Source: Bradyrhizobium lablabi
GTDB lineage: Bacteria; Pseudomonadota; Alphaproteobacteria; Rhizobiales; Xanthobacteraceae
Assembly (NCBI RefSeq): GCF_001440475.1
Contig: NZ_LLYB01000125.1
Location: 129,052-161,414, forward strand
Direction: 5' to 3'
DNA: 32,363 nucleotides
Shown here: positions 16,181 to 24,989 of the stretch, one piece after another
Position numbering within the stretch: the stretch's first letter is position 1
Layout: each line of letters begins with the position of its first letter
Position numbers and translations under genes: made by a program
Notes under the pieces: generated by a model
What the model was told of the DNA's origin: nothing
Seen by the model: the letters and a program-made list of their open reading frames with translations, nothing else
The model's database searches: none

Positions 16181-17743
16181 CTATCCCACCATCCGGTCGC
16201 GGCCGGTCCAGAAGCCGGCCTTCAGCACTTTCTTGTCGATCTTGCCGACCGCGGTCGTCGGCAACTCCTTAACGAAATTGATGTGCTTCGGCGCGTGCGC
16301 CGAGCCCTTCTTTGCCTTGACGAGGTTGATCAGTTCGTCCGCGTTCGGGTGCGCACCCTCGCGGGCGACGATCACGGCTGTGACAGCCTCGCCCCATTTG
16401 TCGTCGGGTACGCCGACGACCGCAACCATGGCGACGTCGGCATGCTGCGACAGCACATCCTCGACCTCGCGCGGATAGATGTTGAAGCCGCCGGAGACGA
16501 TCATGTCCTTCTTGCGATCGAGGATGAACATGTAGCCGCGCTCATCGGTCCGCGCGATATCGCCGGTATGCAGCCAGCCATTCTTCAGCGTTTCCGCGGT
16601 TGTCTCAGGCCGCTTCCAGTATTCGGCCATCACATGCGTGCCGCGCACGCAGATCTCGCCGGCTTCGCCGGTTGCGACTTCCCGGTCGTCATTGTCGAGG
16701 ATCTTCACTTGGCAGGCCGCGATCGGAAAGCCGCAGGACAGGAACAATTCGGGCGTCCTGGGATCGTGGTCGGCCTTGCGCAGCACCGACACCGGATAGC
16801 ATTCGGTCTGGCCGTAGAGCTGCGAGAATACCGGCCCGATCCGCTCGATGCCCTCGACCAGCCGGCTCGGCGACATCGCTGACGCGCCATAGAGCAGCAA
16901 TTCAAGCGAGGAGAGGTCGGTCTTGTCGAGCTCGGGGTGATCCAGCATCACGTAAATCATCGTCGGCACGAGCAACGTGAAATTGATGCGCTCGCGCTCG
17001 ATCGTCCTGAACACCGCCTCCGGATCGAAACCCTTCAACATGTGCACGGTGCCGCCGCGCATCAGGGTCGGCAGCACCTTTGTCCCGGCGACATGGCTGA
17101 TTGGCGCCACCGTCAGATAGCTCGGTGTATCCGGAATTTCGAAATCGGCGAGGATCGCATTGGCGGCACCGCTGGTCTCGCGGTGATGGCGCAACGCGCC
17201 CTTGGATTTGCCTGTCGTGCCGCCGGTGTAGTTCAGCGTTGCGACGTCGTCCAGGCCGGCGAAATTGCGCGCCGTGGCGCTGCCCGCGGCGTCGATCGCC
17301 TGTAGCAGGTCGGCGCCGTAATCCGTCGGGCCAAGCGTGAAGACGGTCTTCAGGCCCGATGCCCTGGCGGCGAGTTCACCGCCGCGATCGCGGAACGTGA
17401 CGCCGTCGACTACCAGCATCTGCGCTTCGGAATCTTCCAGGTGAAACAGCTGGTCTTCCAGCGACCCCAGGGGATGCAGCGAGGTGATTGCCAGCCGCGA
17501 CAATTGCGCGGCGCAGCCGGCGCACCAGGCATCGGCGCGGTTGGCGGTGAGAAGGGCGACGCGGGTGCCGGGCGCAAAGCCGAGCTGCATGAATACGGAT
17601 TGCATGCGCCCGATCATGTCGGTCGCGCCGCGATAGGTGATCGATCCGCCCGGCCAACTGAATGCGGTGCGTTCAGGGTATCGCGCCAGCGCCCGCAAGG
17701 TCTGCTCGCATGCCGCCGGAAACGCATAGAGCGGATTGCCCAT
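16181..17743 (-). CDS. AMP-dependent acyl-CoA synthetase/ligase (ANL superfamily)
   Basis: This 520-residue adenylating enzyme activates a carboxylic acid with ATP and then transfers it to CoA. The P-loop-like A3 motif is NYTGGTTGKSKGA at about residues 171-183, with KSKG instead of the usual KPKG. YGQTECYPV is the A5 motif. GWLHTGDIARTDERGYMFILDRKKD covers A7-A8, GGFNIYPREVED follows, and the catalytic Lys lies in TAVGKIDKK near the C-terminus. It resembles medium- or long-chain fatty-acyl or aromatic-acid CoA ligases; the substrate is not determined. A strong GGGAGGAAG site precedes the ATG. It is divergent from the second nitronate-monooxygenase-like gene with a 98-base gap. Confidence 0.92.
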   Translation of the reverse strand: MGNPLYAFPAACEQTLRALARYPERTAFSWPGGSITYRGATDMIGRMQSVFMQLGFAPGTRVALLTANRADAWCAGCAAQLSRLAITSLHPLGSLEDQLFHLEDSEAQMLVVDGVTFRDRGGELAARASGLKTVFTLGPTDYGADLLQAIDAAGSATARNFAGLDDVATLNYTGGTTGKSKGALRHHRETSGAANAILADFEIPDTPSYLTVAPISHVAGTKVLPTLMRGGTVHMLKGFDPEAVFRTIERERINFTLLVPTMIYVMLDHPELDKTDLSSLELLLYGASAMSPSRLVEGIERIGPVFSQLYGQTECYPVSVLRKADHDPRTPELFLSCGFPIAACQVKILDNDDREVATGEAGEICVRGTHVMAEYWKRPETTAETLKNGWLHTGDIARTDERGYMFILDRKKDMIVSGGFNIYPREVEDVLSQHADVAMVAVVGVPDDKWGEAVTAVIVAREGAHPNADELINLVKAKKGSAHAPKHINFVKELPTTAVGKIDKKVLKAGFWTGRDRMVG

Positions 17744-17841
17744 CTTCTTCCTCCCGCTGTTTTGTAATTGGCCTTCGCCCGTGCCAATCTGTCCACAACG
17801 CTAGCACAACAGATGCGCTGCTCAAGCCGGGAAGATACGCC

Positions 17842-18822
17842 TTGCCATCCGCCGATCCGCTCTCGCGCTTTCGCGACCGACTCAGCCTGCCGCTGATCGC
17901 GGCGCCGATGTTTCTCGTCTCCGGTGTCGAGCTGGTGGTAGCCGCCTGCCGCAACGGCGTGATCGGCGCGTTTCCGACAGTGAACTGCCGCAGTTCCGAA
18001 CAGCTCGATGAATGGCTGACGGATATCGATAGCCGGCTGAAGGCGCATGCGGATGCCAGCGGCAAACCTGCCGCGCCGGTCTGCGCGAATTTGATCGTGC
18101 ACCGCTCTAATGCGCGGCTGGAACAGGATCTGCAAGTGCTGCTGCGGCACCTCCCCGAAATGGTGATCACCTCGGTCGGCTCGCCGGCGCCGGTAATCAG
18201 GCCGCTGCGTGAGGCCGGCGCGCTGGTGTTTGCCGATGTCGCCTCCATCCGCCATGCTGAACGCGCGGTCGCTGCCGGCGCGGACGGATTGGTGCTGCTG
18301 ACGGCCGGCGCCGGCGGGCAGACCGGCTGGCTCAATCCCTTCGTGTTCGTGCGCGCGGTGCGCGCCTTCTTCGATGGGCCGCTGGTGCTGGCAGGCGGCA
18401 TCGCCGACGGCCACGCCCTGCGCGCCGCCGAGGCGCTCGGTTGCGACCTCGCCTATATGGGCACCAAGTTCATCGCCACCCGCGAGAGCATGGCGGATGA
18501 GCGATACAAGCAGATGCTGGTCAACAGCAGCGCCGACGACGTGCTGCTGACCACGGCGTTCACGGGATTGCAGACCAACATGCTGCGCCCGTCGATCGAG
18601 GCCGCGGGCCTCGATCCCGACAATCTGCCGCAACGTGGCGCGATCGATATCGCTGAGGATATCGACATCGGCGCGCGCGAAAATCGCCCGAAGCGCTGGA
18701 AGGACATCTGGAGCGCGGGGCATTCCGTGTCGGGCGTGGGCGAACTGCTCTCTGCTGACGAGATGATCGCGCGCACGCTCGCGGAGTATCGTGAAGCCTC
18801 AGCTCGCATACGACTGGGTTAG
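17842..18822 (+). CDS. Nitronate monooxygenase-like flavoprotein with altered active-site motif
   Basis: This 326-residue paralogue of the enzyme at 3223-4191 starts at a TTG (17842) with GGGAAGA upstream. No ATG or GTG fits the conserved N-terminus PLSRFRDRLSLPLIAAPMFLVSG. The FMN barrel signatures are retained: GADGLVLLTAGAGG, VLAGGIADGHALRAAEALGCDLAYMGTKFIAT. The motif that carries the catalytic His in nitronate monooxygenases reads GAGGQTG here, with Gln160 in place of His. Either the base has moved or the reaction differs. The related YrpB/enoyl-ACP-reductase-like FMN proteins are an alternative. The divergent acyl-CoA synthetase suggests an acyl-type substrate, which is inference. Confidence 0.85.
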   Translation: MPSADPLSRFRDRLSLPLIAAPMFLVSGVELVVAACRNGVIGAFPTVNCRSSEQLDEWLTDIDSRLKAHADASGKPAAPVCANLIVHRSNARLEQDLQVLLRHLPEMVITSVGSPAPVIRPLREAGALVFADVASIRHAERAVAAGADGLVLLTAGAGGQTGWLNPFVFVRAVRAFFDGPLVLAGGIADGHALRAAEALGCDLAYMGTKFIATRESMADERYKQMLVNSSADDVLLTTAFTGLQTNMLRPSIEAAGLDPDNLPQRGAIDIAEDIDIGARENRPKRWKDIWSAGHSVSGVGELLSADEMIARTLAEYREASARIRLG

Positions 18823-19038
18823 GGCGAGAGGCTCGCGCCTTTCACAGGATTCGTAGCCATTGCGGAACTCCGGCGATCAAGCGCGGCGCCAGGAGTAAAT
18901 GCCAAGAGAAAACCGCCGCAGTGGCAAACTTCCGACACAAGATCACGGCGAAAACGGACGATCCGACATGACGCACGCGCGAAGGCGAGGCCGGTTCCGG
19001 TTTTGCTGTCGGGCGCATTTTTTCCAAAAGAGGTCTTC

Positions 19039-21372
19039 GTGTCGCACAAGCTCCTGCCGTCGGTCCTCCTCGCCTTAGCGCTGCTTTCACTTCCGGCCTT
19101 CGCTCAGCCCGCCGCTCCGCCGGCTTCCTCCGCCGCTGACAAGGCCGGCGCGCTGACGCCCGATCAGGCGAAGCAGGCGCTCGAAGCGCTTTCCGATGAC
19201 AAGAAGCGCGCCGAGATGATCGAGACGCTGCGCGCAGTCGCCAATGCCCCGCAGCAGCCGCAAGCCGCAGCCGAAAACAAATCCGCCGTGCCGCTGGAGG
19301 CGGATAGCCTTGGCGCGCAACTCCTGCTGATGGTGTCCGAACAGGTTCGCGAGATCTCGCGGGAGGTCGCCGACATCGCGCGCACGCTGACGCACTATCG
19401 CGCGTTCTACTGGTGGTTCCTGCGCACCGCCCAGGATCCGTCAGCCTATCAACAGTTGCTCGATATCGCGTGGAAGCTGGCGCTGGTGTTCCTCTGCGCC
19501 TTCGCCGCCGAATGGCTGGCGTTCCGTCTGATCAAGCGGCCGGTGGCGCTCCTGGAAGCGCGGCTGCCGCAAGCGGCGCGCGCGCCGGCGCAGACGCTGG
19601 CGATCGCCGATCCGCCCTCGTCCGTGGCCGACGTCACGCCTGCGCCCGAGTTGCAGCGGCGGCGCCTCGGCCTGGCACGCGCCTGGCAGTCGCTGGTCAG
19701 GCTGCCCTTCGTGCTGGGACGTCTCGCGCTCGAACTGCTCCCGGTGCTCGTCTTTCTCGGCATCGCCACGATGCTGCTGGGCACGGAGATCGGCGATCTC
19801 CCGACGCCCCGCCTGGTGATCCTTGCGGTGGTCAACGCCTATGCGCTGTCGCGTGTGCTGATTTGCGTCGTGCGGGCGCTGGCCGGGCCGTTCGGCCTGT
19901 TTCGCGTTCGCGCCGAGACCGCGGCCTATATCGAGATCTGGGCACGGCGCATCGTCGCCGTCGGCGTCTCCGGCATCGCGTTCGCCAATGTGGCGCTGCT
20001 GCTGGGCCTGCACCGCTCCGGCTACGCCGCGCTGCTGCGCCTGGTGATGCTGGTCGTGCACCTCTTCATCGTCGTCATTATCCTGCAATGCCGGAAGCCG
20101 GTTGCCGACGCCATTCGTGCGCCGGCCGGTCGCGAGGGCGCCGCGGCGAGGGCGCGTAACCGCGTCGCCGGCCTGTGGCACTATCTTGCGATCGCGCTCG
20201 ACCTCGCTTTGTGGGCGGTATGGGCGCTCAACATCCGCAACGGCTATGCGCTGCTGCTGCAGTATTTCGTCGGCACCATCGCCGTCGCCCTGGTCGTGCG
20301 GCTCGCCACCATGCTGGTGCTGAGCCTGATCGATCGCGGCTTCCGCATCAGCCCGGATCTGCTGCAGCGCTTCCCGGGCCTGGAGGCCCGCGCCAACCGC
20401 TATCTGCCGCTGCTCCGCAACATCATCTCGGCGGCGATCGCCTTCATCGGCCTTGTTGCGCTGCTGGAAGTCTGGGGCGTCGATGCCATCGTCTGGTTCT
20501 ACGGTGGCCAGATCGGCAGCCGGTTGTTGTCGGCCGTGGTGACGATCGGCATCGCTGCGCTGGCTGCGGCGGCGATCTGGGAGATCAGCAACGCGCTGAT
20601 GGATCGCCAGATCAGTGCGCTCTCGCGCGACGGCCACTATGTGCGCGCGGCGCGCCTGCGCACCTTCCAGCCGATGCTGCGAACGGCGCTGCTCGGCCTG
20701 ATCATCACGGTGGTCGGCCTCACTGCGCTCAGCGAAATCGGGGTCAATGTCGCGCCATTGCTCGCCGGCGCCGGCATCGTCGGTATCGCCATCGGCTTCG
20801 GTTCGCAGAAACTGGTGCAGGACCTCATCACGGGGCTGTTCCTGCTGCTCGAGAACACCGTGCAGGTCGGCGACAATGTCACGCTCTCGGGCCTGTCGGG
20901 GGTGGTGGAGAACGTATCGATCCGCACCCTGCGCCTGCGCGCTGGCGACGGCTCGGTGCATATCGTGCCTTTCAGCGCAGTGACGACGATCACCAATTCG
21001 AGCCGCGGCGCCGGCAATGCGGCGGTCAGTGTCAACGTTTCCTACAAGGAAGACACCGACCGTGCCGGCGAGATCCTCAAGGATATCGTCGCCGAGATGC
21101 GCAACGAGCCCGAATACCGGCATTTGATCCGCGGCGATCTCGAATTGTGGGGCGTCGACAAGGTGGACGGCTCGATGGCCTCGATCGTCGGCCAGATTCG
21201 CTGCACCGACGCCGGCCGCTGGCCGGTGCAGCGCGAATTCAACCGCCGCATGAAGCGCCGCTTCCAGGAGCGCGGTATCGAAATTGCGCCCGGCGGCCAG
21301 ACCATTCTGATGCAGGTGCCCGCGCCTGCCGAAATCGCCTCGGATGCGATGCCTCGGCGGGCGGCGGGATAG
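19039..21372 (+). CDS. Large MscS-family mechanosensitive ion channel
   Basis: From a GTG with AGAGG six bases upstream this encodes 777 residues. A signal peptide (LLPSVLLALALLSLPAFAQ) is followed by a periplasmic helical domain (TPDQAKQALEALSDDKKRAEMIETLRAV and a heptad-like SEQVREISREVADIARTL stretch). Many transmembrane helices then run from about residue 140. The MscS pore and beta domain begins at about residue 569 (APLLAGAGIVGIAIGFGSQK, QDLITGLFLLLENTVQVGD). It continues with VENVSIRTLRLRAGDGSVHIVPFS and a C-terminal alpha/beta part. Such channels open on membrane tension and release solutes at osmotic downshock. The long N-terminal region resembles YnaI/MscM-like larger members. It is convergent with the MocR gene 12 bases downstream. 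Confidence 0.92.
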   Translation: MSHKLLPSVLLALALLSLPAFAQPAAPPASSAADKAGALTPDQAKQALEALSDDKKRAEMIETLRAVANAPQQPQAAAENKSAVPLEADSLGAQLLLMVSEQVREISREVADIARTLTHYRAFYWWFLRTAQDPSAYQQLLDIAWKLALVFLCAFAAEWLAFRLIKRPVALLEARLPQAARAPAQTLAIADPPSSVADVTPAPELQRRRLGLARAWQSLVRLPFVLGRLALELLPVLVFLGIATMLLGTEIGDLPTPRLVILAVVNAYALSRVLICVVRALAGPFGLFRVRAETAAYIEIWARRIVAVGVSGIAFANVALLLGLHRSGYAALLRLVMLVVHLFIVVIILQCRKPVADAIRAPAGREGAAARARNRVAGLWHYLAIALDLALWAVWALNIRNGYALLLQYFVGTIAVALVVRLATMLVLSLIDRGFRISPDLLQRFPGLEARANRYLPLLRNIISAAIAFIGLVALLEVWGVDAIVWFYGGQIGSRLLSAVVTIGIAALAAAAIWEISNALMDRQISALSRDGHYVRAARLRTFQPMLRTALLGLIITVVGLTALSEIGVNVAPLLAGAGIVGIAIGFGSQKLVQDLITGLFLLLENTVQVGDNVTLSGLSGVVENVSIRTLRLRAGDGSVHIVPFSAVTTITNSSRGAGNAAVSVNVSYKEDTDRAGEILKDIVAEMRNEPEYRHLIRGDLELWGVDKVDGSMASIVGQIRCTDAGRWPVQREFNRRMKRRFQERGIEIAPGGQTILMQVPAPAEIASDAMPRRAAG

Positions 21373-21384
21373 CTCGCGGCTGCT

Positions 21385-22827
21385 CTAGCGCACGATCCGT
21401 CCCAGAATTCGCGCGGCTTTGTCGATCTCCTTGTCGTTCCACGCAGCGAAGCCGAGGAACAGGCCGCGCTCTGCGGTCTTGTGGTACAGCATTCTCGTTA
21501 GCGCCCGGCTGACGACGCCTGCCTCGAGTAGCCGCGCTGATAGTTGCTGGTCGTTGATTTGAGGACGGCACCTTGCCAGCAACTGCATGCCTCCGGCCGG
21601 GGCCTCGACGGTGAGCCGGTCGCCGGCCTCAGCGGCGAGCGCCTGCAGCATGCGATTGCGCCGTCCCTTGTAGAGACGCGTCATCTTTCTGATATGTCCG
21701 AGATAGGAGCCCGCACTGATGAATTCGGCCAGCGCATCCTGAATCGTGATCGAGGTCAATAATCCCATGTGCCGTTGCGCGAGTTCAAAGATGTCGATCA
21801 GCGCTTCCGGCACGACGACGTATCCAGCGCGAATGTCCGCATAGGTCGCTTTCGAGAAGGTGCCGAGATAGAACACGCGTGGTGACGGTGCGAGCCCCTG
21901 CAGCGCGGCCACTGGGCGTGCCTCGTAATGGAATTCACCGTCATAGTCATCTTCGATGATGCAGGCGCCCGCGGCTTCGGCGAAGCGGAGAAGGTCGAGA
22001 CGGCGGCCGATCGGCATCAGCCGTCCGGTCGGATATTGGTGCGACGGGGTGACGAAGATCAGCCGGGGCGCCTCCTTGCGTGGGGCAACGGTCATGCCCT
22101 GCGCGTCGAGTGGGATGGCCGAGACGATGGCGCCAGCGGCACTGAAGGCGACGTTGGCGCCGCCGTAGCCCGGACTTTCGACCCAGGCGTGATCACCCGG
22201 TTCGAGCAGCGCATTGGCGACCAGAGCCAAGCCGGCCTGCGCTGTGGGGACGAGCAGGATTTGCCTGGCCACGGCCTTGATCCCGCGATGAACCACGAGA
22301 TGCCTGAGCAAGGCTTCCTGCAGCGGCGGATGGTTGATGGGGCGATCGCGGCGTGACGGTGCGTTCCGCGCCCCGCGCCGCAGGCAGCGGCTCCACTCGT
22401 CGTGCGGAAACTCGCGCTCATCAGCCAGCCCCGGCTGAAACGGCCGCGGCCGCTCCTTATGGATCGGCGGCCAGATCGACTGTTGAAGGCTGCTCGCCCA
22501 GGCCGACACGCTTATCCGCGCGCCTCCGCTGCGGCTGCTTCGCGATGACGGCTTGTTACGATCGAGCGACAGGCCTTCGGCGACGATCGGACGGCGTCCG
22601 GCAGACAGCGCGAGATAGCCTTCCGCGGCCAATTGCTCGATCGCGAACGAGACGGTGTTACGCGAAAGCGCGAGCGATTGCGCCAGCTGCCGGCTCGACG
22701 GCAGGCGCTGACCGGGCGCCAGCCGCCCGTCGGCGATGAGGCGCCGCAACTGGTCGGTGAGCTGGCGGGTCAGCGTCTCGCCGCCGTCGCGCGCCAGATG
22801 CAGCATGCCAGGCAGCAAGTCATCCAT
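21385..22827 (-). CDS. MocR/PdxR-type transcriptional regulator (GntR winged helix fused to aminotransferase-like domain)
   Basis: This 480-residue protein has an N-terminal GntR winged helix. LTRQLTDQLRRLIADGRLAPGQRLPSSRQLA and LSRNTVSFAIEQLAAEGYL cover about residues 18-75. A linker leads to a fold-type-I aminotransferase domain with EDDYDGEFHYE and the PLP-binding Lys in YLGTFSKATYAD (K326). MocR regulators use PLP and often an amino-compound ligand to control a neighbouring, usually divergent, gene. ATG 22827 gives the canonical N-terminus. The frame stays open to 23082, but that part is antisense to the exporter gene and is low-complexity. An AGGG site lies upstream. The likely target is the divergent exporter. 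Confidence 0.92.
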   Translation of the reverse strand: MDDLLPGMLHLARDGGETLTRQLTDQLRRLIADGRLAPGQRLPSSRQLAQSLALSRNTVSFAIEQLAAEGYLALSAGRRPIVAEGLSLDRNKPSSRSSRSGGARISVSAWASSLQQSIWPPIHKERPRPFQPGLADEREFPHDEWSRCLRRGARNAPSRRDRPINHPPLQEALLRHLVVHRGIKAVARQILLVPTAQAGLALVANALLEPGDHAWVESPGYGGANVAFSAAGAIVSAIPLDAQGMTVAPRKEAPRLIFVTPSHQYPTGRLMPIGRRLDLLRFAEAAGACIIEDDYDGEFHYEARPVAALQGLAPSPRVFYLGTFSKATYADIRAGYVVVPEALIDIFELAQRHMGLLTSITIQDALAEFISAGSYLGHIRKMTRLYKGRRNRMLQALAAEAGDRLTVEAPAGGMQLLARCRPQINDQQLSARLLEAGVVSRALTRMLYHKTAERGLFLGFAAWNDKEIDKAARILGRIVR

Positions 22828-22858
22828 AACTGGCCCTAATAAATTGCCAAGACTGGTT

Positions 22859-22881
22859 CTTTCAGTAGAGCCAGTTGAAAG
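22859..22881. promoter_or_regulatory. Dyad in the MocR/DMT-exporter intergenic region (candidate operator)
   Basis: CTTTCA (22859-22864) and TGAAAG (22876-22881) form a perfect dyad with 11 bases between the arms. Two further inverted pairs are present: AACTGGC at 22828-22834 with GCCAGTT at 22870-22876, and ATTGCC at 22843-22848 with GGCAAT at 22886-22891. The 95-base region between the divergent starts is thus rich in symmetry, as expected for a MocR-controlled double promoter. Confidence 0.4.
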
Positions 22882-22922
22882 GCTAGGCAATACAGGTCGG
22901 CTGATGACGGGGCGTGTGCGAG

Positions 22923-23831
22923 ATGGCCAGTGGACTTTCAACCCGCAACGCGGCGGTGCTGCTCGGCGGCGTCGTGCTGGCGTGGGGGACCAACTGGCCG
23001 GTGACGAAGCTGATCGTGCACGACGTGCCGCCGCTATGGGCGACGGCGATACGCTGCATGATCGCGGCGGCAACGCTGGCACCGATGTTGTGGGCGCAAG
23101 GGATGTTCATCGTGCCGAAGCGCGGCGACCTGCCGGTGGTGTTCTGCACCTCGATCCTGCATCTGGTGGCGTTTTCGGCGCTGGTCGCAGCCGGGCTGCA
23201 ATTCGTGCCGGCGGGCAGGGCAATCGTGCTCGGCTACACGACGCCGATCTGGGTCGCGATCGGAGCAGCCATGTTGCTGTCGGAGGAGATCACGCGCCGC
23301 CGCGCGCTCGGGATCGTGTTCGGCCTGGCGGGGCTTGCCATCATCTTCAATCCGCAGACGCTGGACTGGAGCGATCGTCAGGCGTTGTTCGGCAGCGGCC
23401 TGATCCTGCTCGCGGCGTTCTGTTGGGCCGGCAATATCGTTTACGTCCGGGCGCACCGGTGGATCTCGACGCCCTTTCAGCTCGTGTTCTGGCAGGTGCT
23501 GCTGGCGGCAGCGCTGCTGTCGCTCATCGCATGGCTCGCCGAAGGTCCGCCGCATATCGCGTGGACGGGGCGTCTTGCCGCGCTGATGCTCTATAGCGGC
23601 ATCGTCTGCACGGCATTCGCCAACTGGGCGATGACCATGGTGAACCGCAGCCTGCCGGCCGTCACCACCTCGCTGTGCCTGCTGGCGACGCCGCTGCTCG
23701 GCATCGTCAGCGCCACCGCGATCCTGCACGAACCGCTGGAACCCTCGCTGTTTCTGGCGATGGCGCTGATCATCGGCGGCATCGCGCTCGGCACCGTCGC
23801 CGGCGGCTCGCTTCGCGAAAAGACGGTCTAG
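22923..23831 (+). CDS. DMT superfamily transporter (EamA domains)
   Basis: This 302-residue inner-membrane protein has ten predicted transmembrane helices and two EamA repeats (about 10-145 and 155-295). Landmarks are LLGGVVLAWGTNWPVTKLIV in repeat 1, YTTPIWVAIGAAMLLSEEITRRRALG at the end of repeat 1, and the matching LATPLLGIVSATAILHEPLEP at the end of repeat 2. EamA proteins export amino acids, purines or other metabolites. The substrate is unknown. An in-frame GTG at 22914 is an alternative start. The stop codon shares CTAG with the stop of the converging membrane-protein gene. The divergent MocR gene probably regulates it. Confidence 0.9.
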   Translation: MASGLSTRNAAVLLGGVVLAWGTNWPVTKLIVHDVPPLWATAIRCMIAAATLAPMLWAQGMFIVPKRGDLPVVFCTSILHLVAFSALVAAGLQFVPAGRAIVLGYTTPIWVAIGAAMLLSEEITRRRALGIVFGLAGLAIIFNPQTLDWSDRQALFGSGLILLAAFCWAGNIVYVRAHRWISTPFQLVFWQVLLAAALLSLIAWLAEGPPHIAWTGRLAALMLYSGIVCTAFANWAMTMVNRSLPAVTTSLCLLATPLLGIVSATAILHEPLEPSLFLAMALIIGGIALGTVAGGSLREKTV

Positions 23832-24478
23832 TTCGCCACGAAATACCAACGCTCGCCATAGCGGACGAACTGGCTCGGCGGCTTGTGCTTGAACTCGAAG
23901 AAGTTCTTGGGATCACTGCCCGGCGGCACGTGCAGGAAGCCGGTGAAATAGTGCTTCAGCCCGCGCGAGGTCAGAAACAGCACATAGGTGCCTTGATCGG
24001 TCTCGTCGACAACGATGTCGTTGCCGACCGACACGCTGGGGCCGCGGTCGCCGAGCGCGATCAGGCTCTTGTCGTAGGAGACGTTGGGCTTCAGCTCGCC
24101 GGCTTCGACGCGGGCCACGATCCGCTCGCGGCTGTCGCGGTGCCAGTAGAAATTCTGCTGCAGCGCGATCTGGTGCAGCGGTGCATAGGCGAGAATGGCG
24201 AGCGTCAGCGCGCAGATCAGGAAGGGGAGGGCGAACTTCGCGCCGCCAGCTCGGATCTTCACGAGCAGCGTCGCCGACCACACGATGCAGCCGAAGAACA
24301 ATAGCGCCAACAGCGGCACGATGACGAGCAGGACGAAGCCGGACGGCCAGTCCGCCATCGACAGTTCGAAGATCGCGATCACCAGCGTGAAGGTTGAAAT
24401 CGCGATCGCCGCCACCAGCGCGGCGCGAACTGACGGTCCGGGCACGGCCGTCGTGGTCTGGGGTATCGCTTCAGCCAT
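23828..24478 (-). CDS. Hypothetical membrane protein
   Basis: This 216-residue protein has three predicted transmembrane helices: ALVAAIAISTFTLVIAIFEL at about 19-38, FVLLVIVPLLALLFFGCIVWS at about 48-68, and FALPFLICALTLAILAYAPL at about 82-101. A periplasmic or cytoplasmic C-terminal domain of about 115 residues follows, with IVVDETDQGTYVLFLTSRGL and GERWYFVAN as its most ordered-looking parts. I recognise no family. It overlaps the stop of the exporter gene by four bases (CTAG), and its start lies 52 bases from the CtrA-type box at 24530. Confidence 0.75.
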   Translation of the reverse strand: MAEAIPQTTTAVPGPSVRAALVAAIAISTFTLVIAIFELSMADWPSGFVLLVIVPLLALLFFGCIVWSATLLVKIRAGGAKFALPFLICALTLAILAYAPLHQIALQQNFYWHRDSRERIVARVEAGELKPNVSYDKSLIALGDRGPSVSVGNDIVVDETDQGTYVLFLTSRGLKHYFTGFLHVPPGSDPKNFFEFKHKPPSQFVRYGERWYFVAN

Positions 24479-24529
24479 GCCGGGCCGTTCCGTTTCCGCT
24501 TACGGTCCAGCCCCGTGCCAGGGCGAGGC

Positions 24530-24545
24530 TTAACGCGCCGTTAAC
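24530..24545. promoter_or_regulatory. Perfect CtrA-type box
   Basis: TTAA (24530-24533), seven bases, then TTAAC (24541-24545) exactly matches the CtrA consensus TTAA-N7-TTAAC. It is also a dyad (TTAACG-CGC-CGTTAA). It lies between divergent genes, 51 bases from the start of the leftward membrane-protein gene and 78 bases from the 82-residue protein gene, so it could serve either or both. Confidence 0.5.
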
Positions 24546-24623
24546 CATATCGGCCCCAACAATAGCCCCAGAGGACGGTCGGCCGCCACGGCCGGCCGGC
24601 CGGCAAATCGAAGGGGCACCGAA

Positions 24624-24872
24624 ATGGATTTCGAACGGCATCTTGCTGAGAAGACCCTGGCCACCCTCGAGGAGCTCCGGTTGCGGGTGACTTTTGCGCT
24701 CGACCGGCATCCGCTGTGCCGTGGGATCGAGTTCGACATCGTCAAGATGCCGCGCAACCGCAAGGGCAACTGGACCGTCACCCTGCAGACGATCGCTCCC
24801 GACGCCCTGTGGGAGGCGTCCGATATCGTTGCCGATATCCAGGAGGCGTACGAATTGGCCGTTGCAGCCTGA
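24624..24872 (+). CDS. Small conserved-type hypothetical protein (82 aa)
   Basis: The protein is soluble and acidic to neutral, with predicted alpha/beta structure. It starts with a long helix (FERHLAEKTLATLEELRLRVTFAL). A strand follows (IEFDIVKMPRN), then a short basic turn (RKGNWTVTLQTI) and a C-terminal helix (WEASDIVADIQEAYELAV). A GAAGGGG site precedes the ATG. No known domain is recognised. High third-position GC and clear ribosome-binding spacing support translation. The upstream CtrA-type box suggests cell-cycle-linked expression. Confidence 0.75.
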   Translation: MDFERHLAEKTLATLEELRLRVTFALDRHPLCRGIEFDIVKMPRNRKGNWTVTLQTIAPDALWEASDIVADIQEAYELAVAA

Positions 24873-24989
24873 TTCGGGGCTGATTCTGGGCGATTTTCCC
24901 AGCTTTTCGATCACTTCGGCGTGCCCGCCGGCATCGTAAAGCCTCATTTGTCATCCAGTTTTTGGCAAAAGGGCCAAACGTCGGCGGGA

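Noticed and set aside
19441..21123. Leftward 560-codon open frame across the MscS gene
   Set aside because: The composition is dominated by Gln/Arg/Asp as expected for antisense frames, while the other strand has perfect MscS motifs.
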